Positions 33,618-47,500 of a DNA stretch of 64,000 nucleotides are shown here, piece after piece. The stretch's first letter is position 1. Each line of letters begins with the position of its first letter. Below the pieces are notes generated by a model. It did no database searches and was not told the origin of the DNA. It saw only the letters and a program-made list of their open reading frames with translations. The translations under genes were made by a program, and so were the position numbers. Source of the stretch: Cheilinus undulatus (Eukaryota; Chordata; Actinopteri; Labriformes; Labridae); the NCBI RefSeq assembly GCF_018320785.1, contig NC_054875.1, forward strand, positions 342,001-406,000, given 5' to 3'.

Positions 33618-34266
33618 TGCTACATTACAGGTGTAGCAATCCTGGACACACAATAATGGGCAATTTATTGTTTCAAATCTTAAACTGCAGCCTGACTCCT
33701 AAAGTATGAGGCTCTCCCCAGTTTTCACCAGTTCCACCATCTTTTAAAAGCTTTTAATGAAGTTGAGTCAACATGATGGAGAAGTTGTTGATCTGGTCTG
33801 TGAAAGAGATCTTGATCTCAGTGAGTTTCATCTGGTTAAATAAAGGTTATTATAATAAAATAAAAGCAGGATAAAAAAAGTGAAATGAAAACAAAATTTA
33901 AAATGCACAGAAACAGTACTGCGTCCTCAGTTACGGTTTGTTTCAATCATTTTATGTATAAAATCTCACCTACCTGTTAAAATGTATTCGTTAGTTCCTG
34001 CACATGCTCTGTCAGGTGCTCCTCACCTCCTCATCCAGCCCCAACAGCTATGGTTGGCAGTGAGTGGGAAACGCTGCTTGTCATTTTTAGCGTTCTGTAA
34101 TGAAAGAACAGAAGATGTCAAATTAACATTAAGGCTAGTGGAGCTCAGCCATGACCAGCAGGATTTTATCAACATCAGGAAGAAAAGCAGCCAACATTGA
34201 AGACAGAGGTGAATCCCACAGGGAACCAGTGGGACGGTGAGGTCTTTTCTTACTCATGTATATATA
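33618..34266. other. non-repetitive AT-rich region, no gene seen
   Basis: This is unique sequence with short chance frames. GGTTAAATAAAGGTTAT at 33834 resembles tails of fish retroelements, but nothing upstream supports a named family. Confidence 0.35.
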
Positions 34267-34814
34267 TACAGCCTTTAACAAATGTATCAGACCAGCTGTC
34301 ATCTCTGTCTCAGAGACCATCCAGCATCATGAAGTGCTTTAATGCGGACTCTTTCATTTTCACTCAGCTCTCCACGTTTTACCATTTTGAACAGGAATGA
34401 GGAATTTCAAACTGAATTCACCCAAATCTGAGCCGGCTCACTGGGCTTCTCTGAGAAGTCAGAAATGAATCAAGCATAACATTCAACCACTAAAACTCAT
34501 TTTTCTCTTCAGGAATGACAGTAAATAACTATAATCTGACACATTAATCAGAAATATTAATGTGCTTTACTATTTTTTCGGGTTTTTTTTTTTAAATCAG
34601 TAAACTTGAAAATTCATGGATAACAATAATAATTCTATTTTAGCATTAAAAATATCATTTGGGTTAAAGAGCTTCTACATATTGGTGTATTAACCATTGC
34701 AGAAACATCAAAATGATTTTGGTAATTACCAATGCTGTTAATTTAGGACAGCTGTGGCAGAAACCTGACAGTGGTTAGGGTTAGGGTGCTCTAATACAGT
34801 TGTGAAGCACTGTA
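34267..34814. mobile_element. non-autonomous Tc1/mariner-type transposon, decayed
   Basis: Imperfect terminal inverted repeats lie at 34269-34294 and 34787-34812, starting CAG...TT.ACAA and continuing TAT.AGA.CA (about 19 of 26 matches). Both are flanked by TA, the target-site duplication of Tc1/mariner elements. The end sequence resembles the CAGTGCTTAACAAAT-type ends common in fish genomes. The interior of about 490 bp has no transposase frame, so it was mobilised in trans if at all. It is old, to judge from TIR divergence. Confidence 0.55.
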
Positions 34815-35285
34815 TGTACAAAAATTTAAATAAAAGTAGATCATTTTAGATTTTTATCAACGTCTTCGACATTAGAAGCAGCAGGAATTATGCTTTATAA
34901 ACCTGGTCATAGGATAACAACAATGATGAAGAGGAGGCAGCAGGCTCATAAATGAAAAGTTCAAACATCCAAACAGGAGATGGAGCAGACTTAATCTACA
35001 CAGGATCCTGGACAGAAACAATAAACAGAGGTCAGTAAATGAATATAATGCTTTTAAAAATGGGCTAATTTCAGACCTTTCTGATGTGTTCATGGTAAAT
35101 GATCATGCTGTGGTGATTACTATGGTTTATCAGGCCTACAGAAACACACCACAAACTTCTAACGTGGCACAGAGGTTATATCTGGACTCCACAAATACTG
35201 ACACTGTCAGACCAGAGGAGGGTGGACAAGGTTCAGGTTTGGTCTACAGCTTCTTTCCCTCATGCGGTCACCACTCTCTCTCTTT
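34815..35285. other. non-repetitive region, no gene recognised
   Basis: The plus-strand open frame at 35086-35367 is partly non-repetitive (VYQAYRNTPQTSNVAQRLYL) but then runs into GA-rich simple sequence. I do not recognise it and have no splice or context support. Confidence 0.3.
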
Positions 35286-35690
35286 TTCTCAGCAAAGAGA
35301 GAGAGAGAGAGAGAGAAAGAGGATCAAGAAAAGAGAAAAAGAACAAGTTATAAAAAAGAAAGAATGAAAAAAAAAGAAGATAGAATGGGACAGATAAAAT
35401 ATAAAAGCTAAATAAAAAAATTAAATAGAAAAGTAAAATAGAGAAGATAGATGAAAAAAAGTTTTAAAAAGTTAAACAGAAAAGTTAAATAGAAAACTGG
35501 ATATAAAAGGTAAATAGAAAAAAGATAAAATAGAAAAGTTAAATTCAATGGATAAAAAGAGAAGAAAAGATTATAAGAAAAAATAGAAAAAAGAAAGACA
35601 AACAAAAAAGAAAAAAGAGGAAATGAAACAGATGTAAGAAAAAGTAAACAGGAAAAAGAACTGTAATTACAGAGAAAGAATTACAGGAGA
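35286..35690 (+). repeat. GA- and A-rich low-complexity tract
   Basis: A (GA)n run at 35297-35318 is followed by about 300 bp of degenerate AAAAGTTAAATAGAAAA-type sequence. Confidence 0.8.
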
Positions 35691-38600
35691 CATAAAACCT
35701 GTAATTACAGATTGACAAACAATGTAATTACAAACATATCTACACCTTCAAATTACAATTGTTACATATCTACACCTTCACCTGTAATTACAGGATTGTT
35801 ACATATCTACACCTTCACCTGTAATTACAGGATTGTTACATATCTAACCTTCACCTGTACAGGATTGTTACATATCTACACCTTCAGACTGATGTGACAT
35901 GAAGAAGAAGAGGATAACAGGAACAGGAAAACATATCTACACCTTCAACTGTAATTACAGGATTGTTACATATCTACACCTTCACCTGTAATTACAGGAT
36001 TGTTACATATCTACACCTTCACCTGTAATTACAGGATTGTTACATATCTACACCTTCACCTGTAATTACAGGATTGTTACATATCTACACCTTCACCTGT
36101 AATTACAGGATTGTTACATATCTACACCTTCATCTGTAATTACAGGATTGTTACATATCTACACCTTCAACTGTAATTACAGGATTGTTACATATCTACA
36201 CCTTCACCTGTAATTACAGGATTGTTACATATCTACACCTTCACCTGTAATTACAGGATTGTTACATATCTACACCTTCATCTGTAATTACAGGATTGTT
36301 ACATATCTACACCTTCACCTGTAATTACAGGATTGTTACATATCTACACCTTCATCTGTAATTACAGGATTGTTACATATCACCACCTTCACCTGTAATT
36401 ACAGGATTGTTACATATCTACATTTTCACCTGTAATTACAGGATTGTTACATATCTACACCTTCACCTGTAATTACAGGATTGTTACATATCTACACCTT
36501 CACCTGTAATTACAGGATTGTTACATATCTACACCTTCACCTGTAATTACAGGATTGTTACATATCTACACCTTCACCTGTAATTACAGGATTGTTACAT
36601 ATCTACACCTTCACCTGTTTTTACAGGATTGTTACATATCTACACCTTCATCTGTAATTACAGGATTGTTACATATCACCACCTTCACCTGTAATTACAG
36701 GATTGTTACATATCTACATTTTCACCTGTAATTACAGGATTGTTACATATCTACACCTTCACCTGTAATTACAGCATTGTTACATATCTACACCTTCACC
36801 TGTAATTACAGGATTGTTACATATCTACACCTTCACCTGTAATTACAGGATTGTTACATATCTACACCTTCACCTGTTTTTACAGGATTGTTACATATCT
36901 ACACCTTCATCTGTAATTACACGATCGTTACATATCACCACCTTCACCTGTAATTACAGGATTGTTACATATCTACACCTTCACCTGTAATTACAGGATT
37001 GTTACATATCTACACCTTCACCTGTAATTACAGGATTGTTACATATCTACACCTTCACCTGTAATTACAGGATTGTTACATATCTACACCTTCACCTGTA
37101 ATTACAGGATTGTTACATATCTACACCTTCACCTGTAATTACAGGATTGTTACATATCTACACCTTCACCTGTAATTACAGGATTGTTACATATCTACAC
37201 CTTCACCTGTAATTACAGGATTGTTACATATCTACACCTTCACCTGTAATTACAGGATTGTTACATATCTACACCTTCACCTGTAATTACAGGATTGTTA
37301 CATATCTACACCTTCACCTGTAATTACAGGATTGTTACATATCTACACCTTCACCTGTAATTACAGGATTGTTACATATCTACATTTTCACCTGTAATTA
37401 CAGGATTGTTACATATCTACACCTTCACCTGTAATTACAGGATTGTTACATATCTACACCTTCATCTGTAATTACACGATCGTTACATATCACCACCTTC
37501 ACCTGTAATTACAGGATTGTTACATATCTACACCTTCACCTGTAATTACAGGATTGTTACATATCTACACCTTCACCTGTAATTACAGGATTGTTACATA
37601 TCTACACCTTCATCTGTAATTACAGGATTGTTACATATCTACACCTTCACCTGTAATTACAGGATTGTTACATATCTACACCTTCATCTGTAATTACACG
37701 ATCGTTACATATCACCACCTTCACCTGTAATTACAGGATTGTTACATATCTACATTTTCACCTGTAATTACAGGATTGTTACATATCTACACCTTCACCT
37801 GTAATTACAGCATTGTTACATATCTACACCTTCACCTGTAATTACAGGATTGTTACATATCTACACCTTCACCTGTAATTACAGGATTGTTACATATCTA
37901 CACCTTCACCTGTAATTACAGGATTGTTACATATCTACACCTTCACCTGTTTTTACAGGATTGTTACATATCTACACCTTCATCTGTAATTACAGGATTG
38001 TTACATATCACCACCTTCACCTGTAATTACAGGATTGTTACATATCTACATTTTCACCTGTAATTACAGGATTGTTACATATCTACACCTTCACCTGTAA
38101 TTACAGCATTGTTACATATCTACACCTTCACCTGTAATTACAGGATTGTTACATATCTACACCTTCACCTGTAATTACAGGATTGTTACATATCTACACC
38201 TTCACCTGTAATTACAGCATTGTTACATATCTACACCTTCACCTGTAATTACAGGATTGTTACATATCTACACCTTCACCTGTAATTACAGGATTGTTAC
38301 ATATCTACACCTTCACCTGTAATTACAGGATTGTTACATATCTACACCTTCACCTGTTTTTACAGGATTGTTACATATCTACACCTTCATCTGTAATTAC
38401 ACGATCGTTACATATCACCACCTTCACCTGTAATTACAGGATTGTTACATATCTACATTTTCACCTGTAATTACAGGATTGTTACATATCCACACCTTCA
38501 CCTGTAATTACAGCATTGTTACATATCTACACCTTCACCTGTAATTACAGGATTGTTACATATCTACACCTTCACCTGTAATTACAGGATTGTTACATAT

Positions 38601-41600
38601 CTACACCTTCACCTGTTTTTACAGGATTGTTACATATCTACACCTTCATCTGTAATTACAGGATTGTTACATATCACCACCTTCACCTGTAATTACAGGA
38701 TTGTTACATATCTACATTTTCACCTGTAATTACAGGATTGTTACATATCTACACCTTCACCTGTAATTACAGGATTGTTACATATCTACACCTTCATCTG
38801 TAATTACACGATCGTTACATATCACCACCTTCACCTGTAATTACAGGATTGTTACATATCTACACCTTCACCTGTAATTACAGGATTGTTACATATCTAC
38901 ACCTTCACCTGTAATTACAGGATTGTTACATATCTACACCTTCATCTGTAATTACAGGATTGTTACATATCTACACCTTCACCTGTAATTACAGGATTGT
39001 TACATATCTACACCTTCATCTGTAATTACACGATCGTTACATATCACCACCTTCACCTGTAATTACAGGATTGTTACATATCTACATTTTCACCTGTAAT
39101 TACAGGATTGTTACATATCTACACCTTCACCTGTAATTACAGCATTGTTACATATCTACACCTTCACCTGTAATTACAGGATTGTTACATATCTACACCT
39201 TCACCTGTAATTACAGGATTGTTACATATCTACACCTTCACCTGTAATTACAGGATTGTTACATATCTACACCTTCACCTGTTTTTACAGGATTGTTACA
39301 TATCTACACCCTGACCTGTAATTACAGGATCGTTACATATCACCACCTTCACCTGTAATTACAGGATTGTTACATATCTACACCTTCATCTGTAATTACA
39401 CGATCGTTACATATCACCACCTTCACCTGTAATTACAGCATTGTTACATATCTACACCTTCACCTGTAATTACAGGATTGTTACATATCTACACCTTCAC
39501 CTGTAATTACAGGATTGTTACATATCTACACCTTCACCTGTTTTTACAGGATTGTTACATATCTACACCTTCATCTGTAATTACACGATCGTTACATATC
39601 ACCACCTTCACCTGTAATTACAGGATTGTTACATATCTACATTTTCACCTGTAATTACAGGATTGTTACATATCTACACCTTCACCTGTAATTACAGCAT
39701 TGTTACATATCTACACCTTCACCTGTAATTACAGGATTGTTACATATCTACACCTTCACCTGTAATTACAGGATTGTTACATATCTACACCTTCACCTGT
39801 AATTACAGGATTGTTACATATCTACACCTTCACCTGTTTTTACAGGATTGTTACATATCTACACCTTCATCTGTAATTACACGATCGTTACATATCACCA
39901 CCTTCACCTGTAATTACAGGATTGTTACATATCTACATTTTCACCTGTAATTACAGGATTGTTACATATCTACACCTTCACCTGTAATTACAGCATTGTT
40001 ACATATCTACACCTTCACCTGTAATTACAGGATTGTTACATATCTACACCTTCACCTGTAATTACAGGATTGTTACATATCTACACTTTCACCTGTAATT
40101 ACAGCATTGTTACATATCTACACCTTCACCTGTAATTACAGGATTGTTACATATCTACACCTTCACCTGTAATTACAGGATTGTTACATATCTACACCTT
40201 CACCTGTAATTACAGGATTGTTACATATCTACACCTTCACCTGTAATTACAGGATTGTTACATATCTACACCTTCACCTGTTTTTACAGGATTGTTACAT
40301 ATCTACACCTTCATCTGTAATTACACGATCGTTACATATCACCACCTTCACCTGTAATTACAGGATTGTTACATATCTACATTTTCACCTGTAATTACAG
40401 GATTGTTACATATCCACACCTTCACCTGTAATTACAGCATTGTTACATATCTACACCTTCACCTGTAATTACAGGATTGTTACATATCTACACCTTCACC
40501 TGTAATTACAGGATTGTTACATATCTACACCTTCACCTGTATTTACAGGATTGTTACATATCTACACCTTCATCTGTAATTACACGATCGTTACATATCA
40601 CCACCTTCACCTGTAATTACAGGATTGTTACATATCTACATTTTCACCTGTAATTACAGGATTGTTACATATCTACACCTTCACCTGTAATTACAGGATT
40701 GTTACATATCTACACCCTGACCTGTAATTACAGGATTGCTACATATCTACACCTTCACCTGTAATTACAGGATCGTTACATATCTACACCTTCACCTGTA
40801 ATTACAGGATTGTTACATATCACCACCTTCACCTGTAATTACAGGATTGTTACATATCTACATTTTCACCTGTAATTACAGTATTGTTACATATCTACAC
40901 CTTCACCTGTAATTACAGGATTGTTACATATCTACATTTTCACCTGTAATTACAGCTTTGTTACATATCTACACCTTGACCTGTAATGACAGGATTGTTA
41001 CATATCTACACCTTCACCTGTAATTACAAGATTGTTACATATCTACATTTTCACCTGTAATTACAGTATTGTTACATATCTACACCTTCACCTGTAATTA
41101 CAGGATTGTTACATATCTACATTTTCACCTGTAATTACAGTATTGTTACATATCTACACCTTCACCTGTAATTACAGGATTGTTACATATCTACATTTTC
41201 ACCTGTAATTACAGCTTTGTTACATATCTACACCTTGACCTGTAATGACAGGATTGTTACATATCTACACCTTTACCTGTAATTACAGGATTATTACATA
41301 TCTACACCTTCACCTGTAATTACAAGATTGTTACATATCTACACCTTCACCTGTAATTACAGCTTTGTTACATATCTACACCTTGACCTGTAATGACAGG
41401 ATTGTTACATATCTACACCTTCACCTGTAATTACAAGATTGTTACATATCTACACCTTCACCTGTAATTACAGGATTGTTACATATCTACACCTTTACCT
41501 GTAATTACAGGATTGTTACAGATCTACACCTTTACCTGTAATTACAGGATTATTACATATCTACACCTTCACCTGTAATTACAGCATTGTTACATATCTA

Positions 41601-44425
41601 CACCCTGACCTGTAATTACAGCATTTTTACATATCTACACCTTCACCTGTAATTACAGGATTGTTACATATCTACACTTTCACCTGTAATTACAGCATTG
41701 TTACATATCTACGCCCTGACCTGTTATTACAGGATTGTTACATATCTACACCTTCACCTGTAATTACAGCATTGTTACATATCTACACCCTGACCTGTAA
41801 TTAAAGGATTGTTACATATCTACACTTTCACCTGTAATTACAGCATTGTTACATATCTACACCTTTACCTGTAATTACAGGATTGTTACATATCTATACC
41901 TTCACCTGAAATTACAGGATTGTTACATATCTACACCTTCACCTGTAATTACAGGATTGTTACATATCTACACCCTGACCTGTAATTACAGGATTGTTAC
42001 ATATCTACACCTTCACCTGTAATTACAGGATTGTTACTTATCTACACCCTGACCTATAATTACAGCATTGTTACATATCTACACCCTGACCTGTAATTAC
42101 AGGATTATTACATATCTACACCTTCACCTGTAATTACAGCATTGTTACATATCTACACCCTGACCTGTAATAACAGGATTGTTACATATCTACACCTTCA
42201 CCTGTAATTACAACATTGTTACAAATCTACACCCTGACCTGTAATTACAGGATTGTTACATATCTACACCCTGACCTGTAATTACAGGATTGTTACATAT
42301 CTACATTTTCACCTGTAATTACAGGATTGTTACATATCTACACCTTCACCTGTAATTACAGCATTGTTACATATCTACACCGTCACCTGCAATTACAGGA
42401 TTGTTACATATCTACACCCTCACCTGTAATTACAGGATTGTTACAAATCTACACCTTTACCTGTAATTACAGGATTGTTACATATCTACACCCTCACCTG
42501 TAATTACAGGATTGTTACATACCTACACCGTCACCTGTAATTACAGCATTTTTAAATATCTACACCTTCACCTGTAATTACAGGATTGTTACATACCTAC
42601 ACCGTCACCTGTAATTACAGCATTGTTACATATCTACACCTTGACCTGTAATTACAGGATTGTTACATATCTACACCTTCACCTGTAATTACAGGATTGT
42701 TACATACCTACACCGTCACCTGTAATTACAGGATTGTTACATATCTACACCTTCACCTGTAATTACAGGATTGTTACATATCTACACCTTGACCTGCAAT
42801 TACAGGATTGTTACATATCTACACCTTCACCTGTAATTACAGGATTGTTACATATCTACACCCTGAACTGTAATTACAGGATTGTTACATATCTACACCC
42901 TGAACTGTAATTACAGGACTGTTACATATCTACACCTTCACCTGTAATTACAGGATTGTTACATATCTACACCCTGAACTGTAATTACAGGATTGTTACA
43001 TATCTACACCTTCACCTGTAATTACAGAATTGTTACATATCTACACCTTCACCTGTAATTACAGCATTGTTACATATCTACACCTTGACCTGTAATTACA
43101 GGATTGTTACAGATCTACACCTTCACCTGTAATTACAGGATTGTTACATATCTACAGCCTGACCTGTAATTACAGCATTTTTAAATATCTACACCTTCAC
43201 CTGTAATTACAGCATTGTTACATATCTACACCTTGACCTGTAATTACAGGATTGTTACAGATCTACACCTTCACCTGTAATTACAGGATTGTTACATATC
43301 TACACCCTCACCTGTAATTACAGGATTGTTACATATCTACAGCCTGACCTGTAATTACAGCATTTTTACATATCTACACCTTCACCTGTAATTACAGGAT
43401 TGTTACATATCTACACCTTCACCTGTAATTACAGGATTGTTACATATCTACACCTCCACCTGTAATTACAGGATTGTTACATATCTACACCTCCACCTGT
43501 AATTACAGGATTGTTACATATCTACACCCTCACCTGTAATTACAGGATTGTTACATATCTACACCTCCACCTGTAATTACAGGATTGTTACATATCTACA
43601 CCTCCACCTGTAATTACAGGATTGTTACATATCTACACCTTCACCTGTAATTACAGGATTGTTACAGATCTACACCTTCACCTGTAATTACAGGATTGTT
43701 ACATATCTACACCCTCACCTGTAATTACAGGATTGTTACATATCTACAGCCTGACCTGTAATTACAGCATTTTTACATATCTACACCTTCACCTGTAATT
43801 ACAACTTTGTTACATATCTACACCTTCACCTGTAATTACAGGATTGTTACATATCTACACCTTCACCTGTAATTACAGGATTGTTACATATCTACACCTT
43901 CACCTGTAATTACAGGATTGTTACATATCTACACCCTCACCTGTAATTACAGGATTGTTACATATCTACACCTTCACCTGTAATTACAGGATTGTTACAT
44001 ATCTACACCCTCACCTGTAATTACAGGATTGTTACATATCTACACCTCCACCTGTAATTACAGGATTGTTACATATCTACACCTTCACCTGTAATTACAG
44101 GATTGTTACATATCTACACCTTCACCTGTAATTACAGGATTGTTACAGATCTACACCCTCACCTGTAATTACAGGATTGTTACATATCTACACCCTCACC
44201 TGTAATTACAGGATTGTTACATATCTACACCTCCACCTGTAATTACAGGATTGTTACATATCTACACCTTCACCTGTAATTACAGGATTGTTACATATCT
44301 ACACCTTCACCTGTAATTACAGGATTGTTACATATCTACACCCTCACCTGTAATTACAGGATTGTTACATATCTACACCCTCACCTGTAATTACAGGATT
44401 GTTACATATCTACACCTCCACCTGT
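35690..44425 (+). repeat. 37-bp minisatellite with a palindromic TAATTA core (about 235 copies)
   Basis: Units read CACCTGTAATTACAGGATTG followed by TTACATATCTACACCTT. The core CCTGTAATTACAGG is a perfect 14-bp palindrome. Variants include CCTGTTTTTACAGG, CAGCATTG, CATTTTCACC, CCCTGACC and a linked variant TTACACGATCGTTACATATC with ACCACC. The linked variant occurs at 36921, 37476, 37698, 38401, 38808, 39030, 39400, 39585, 39881 and further right, at spacings that are multiples of 37. The pair at 37476 and 37698 recurs 1,332 bp (36 units) later. There is one interruption near 35888-35930. The right half is more diverged (CCCTGACC types). Confidence 0.97.
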
Positions 44426-44513
44426 GGAAGGACCAAGACCAGATTATAAATAAAAACACAGTGTGGATGTGACACATGTTTGAACCTGTTCTGGATCAGA
44501 TTTAATCAGGGTC
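44426..44513. other. unique spacer between the 37-bp and 21-bp arrays
   Basis: A short non-repetitive stretch separates two unrelated arrays. No motif is recognised. Confidence 0.6.
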
Positions 44514-47500
44514 CTAGATCAACAGACAGGTGTCCTAGATCACAGACAGGTGTCCTAGATCAACAGACAGGGGTCCTAGATCCACAGACAGGTGTCCTAG
44601 ATCAACAGACAGGTGTCCTAGATCAATAGACAGGTGTCCTAGATCAACAGACAGGGTCCTAGATCAACAGACAGACAGGTGTCTAGATCAACAGACAGGT
44701 GTCCTAGATCAGACACATGTCCTAGATCAACAGGGGTGTCCTAGATCAACAGACAGGTGTCCTAGATCAACAGACAGGGTCCTAGATCAACAGACAGTCC
44801 TAGATCAACAGACAGGTGTCCTAGATCAACAGACAGGTGTGCCTAGATCAACAGACAGGTGTCCTAGATCAACAGACAGGTGTCCTAGATCAACAGACAG
44901 GTGTCCTAGATCAACAGACAGGTGTCCTAGATCAATAGACAGGTGTCCTAGATCAGCAGACAGGTGTCCTAGATCAACAGACAGGTGTCCTAGATCAACA
45001 GACAGGTGTCCTAGATCAACAGACAGGTGTCCTAGATCAACAGACAGGGTGTTCCTAGATCAACAGACAGGGGTCCTAGATCAACAGACAGGGGTCCTTT
45101 GAAATAGGGTCCAACAGATAACAGACAGGGTCCTAGATCAACAGACAGGGGTCCTAGATCAACAGACAGGGGTCCTAGATCAACAGACAGGGTCCTAGAT
45201 CAACAGACAGGTGTCCTAGATCAACAGAGAGGTGTCCTAGATCAACAGACAGGGGTCCTAGATCAACAGGCAGGTGTCCTAGATCAACAGACAGGTGTCC
45301 TAGATGTACAGGCAGGTGTCCTAGATCAACAGACAGGTGTCCTAGATCAACAGACAGGTGTCCTAGATCAACAGACAGGTATCCTAGGTCAATAGACAGG
45401 GGTCCTAGATCAACAGACAGGTGTCCTAGATCAACAGACAGGGGTCCTAGATCAATAGACAGGGGTCCTAGATCAACAGACAGGTGTCCTAGATCAACAG
45501 ACAGGTGTCCTAGATCAACAGACAGGGGTCCTAGATCAACAGACAGGGGTCCTAGATCAACAGACAGGTGTCCTAGATCAATAGACAGGTGTCCTAGATC
45601 AACAGACAGGTGTCCTAGATCAACAGACAGGTGTCCTAGATCAATAGACAGGTGTCCTAGATCAACAGACAGGTGTCCTAGATCAACAGACAGGTGTCCT
45701 AGATCAACAGACAGGGGTCCTAGATCAATAGACAGGGGTCCTAGATCAACAGACAGGTGTCCTAAATCAACAGACAGGGGTCCTAGATCAACAGACAGGT
45801 GTCCTAGATCAACAGACAGGTGTCCTAGATCAACAGACAGGGGTGCTAGATCAACAGACAGGGGTGCTAGATCAACAGCGGGGGTCCTAGATCAACAGAC
45901 AGGGGTCCTAGATCAACAGACAGGTGTCCTAGATCAAGAGACAGGTGTTCTAGGTCAATAGACAGGTGTCCTAGATCAACAGACAGGGGTCCTAGATCAA
46001 CAGACAGGGGTGCTAGATCAACAGACAGGTGTCCTAGATCAACAGACACATGTCCTAGATCAACAGGCAGGTGTCCTAGATCCACAGACAGGTGTCCTAG
46101 ATCAACAGACAGGGGTCCTAGATCAACAGACCGGTGTCCTAGATCAAGAGACAGGTGTTCCAGGTCAATAGACAGGTGTCCTAGATCAACAGACAGGGGT
46201 CCTAGATCAACAGACAGGTGTCCTAGATCAACAGACACATGTCCTAGATCAACAGGCAGGTGTCCTAGATCCACAGACAGGTGTCCTAGATCAACAGGTA
46301 GGTGTCTTAGATCAACAGACAGGCTTCCTAGATGAACAGACAGGGGTCCTTGGTCAACAAACAGGGGTCCTAAATTAAACAGATCAACAGACAGGGGTCC
46401 TAGATCAACAGACAGGGGTCCTAGATCAACAGACAGGGGTCCTAGATCAACAGACAGGTGTCCTAGATCAATAGACAGGGGTCCTAGATCAACAGACAGG
46501 TGTCCTAGATCAACAGACAGGGGTCCTAGATCAACAGACAGGTGTCCTAGAACGAAAGACGGGGTCCTTGATCAATAGACAGGGGTTCTAGATCAACAGA
46601 CAGGTGTCTTAGATCAACAGACAGGCTTCCTAGATGAACAGACAGGGGTCCTTGGTCAACAAACAGGGGTCCTAAATTAAACAGATCAACAGACAGGGGT
46701 CCTAGATCAACAGACAGGGGTCCTAGATCAACAGACAGGTGTCCTAGAACGAAAGACAGGGTCCTTGATCAATAGACAGGGGTTCTAGATCAACAGACAG
46801 GGGTCCTAGATCAACAGACAGGGGTCCTAAAATGAAAGACAGGGGTCCTAGATCAACAGACAGGGGTCCTAGATCAACAGACAGGGGTTCTAGATCAACA
46901 GACAGGGGTCCTAGATCAACAGACAGGGGTCCTAGATCAACAGACAGGGGTCCTAGATCAACAGACAGGGGTCCTAGATCAACAGACAGGGGTCCTAGAT
47001 CAACAGACAGGGGTTCTAGATCAACAGACAGGGGTCCTAGATCAACAGACAGGGGTCCTAGATCAACAGACAGGTGTCCTAGATCAACAGACAGGGGTCC
47101 TAGATCAACAGACAGGGGTCCTAGATCAACAGACAGGGGTCCTAGATCAACAGACAGGGGTCCTAGATCAACAGACAGGGGTCCTAGATCAACAGACAGG
47201 GGTCCTAGATCAACAGACAGGGGTTCTAGATCAACAGACAGGGGTCCTAGATCAACAGACAGGGGTCCTAGATCAACAGACAGGGGTCCTAGATCAACAG
47301 ACAGGGGTCCTAGATCAACAGACAGGGGTCCTAGATCAACAGACAGGTGTCCTAGATCAACAGACAGGGGTCCTAGATCAACAGACAGGGGTCCTAGATC
47401 AACAGACAGGGGTCCTAGATCAACAGACAGGGGTCCTAGATCAACAGACAGGTGTCCTAGATCAACAGACAGGGGTCCTAGATCAACAGACAGGGGTTCT

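Noticed and set aside
34770..34786. GGTTAGGGTTAGGG as an interstitial telomere
   Set aside because: It is only about two repeats long and lies inside the Tc1-like element next to its right end. Chance or element sequence is sufficient.
23748..44425. CRISPR array
   Set aside because: Direct repeats with regular spacing were considered, but units are contiguous with no unique spacers, and the genome is eukaryotic.
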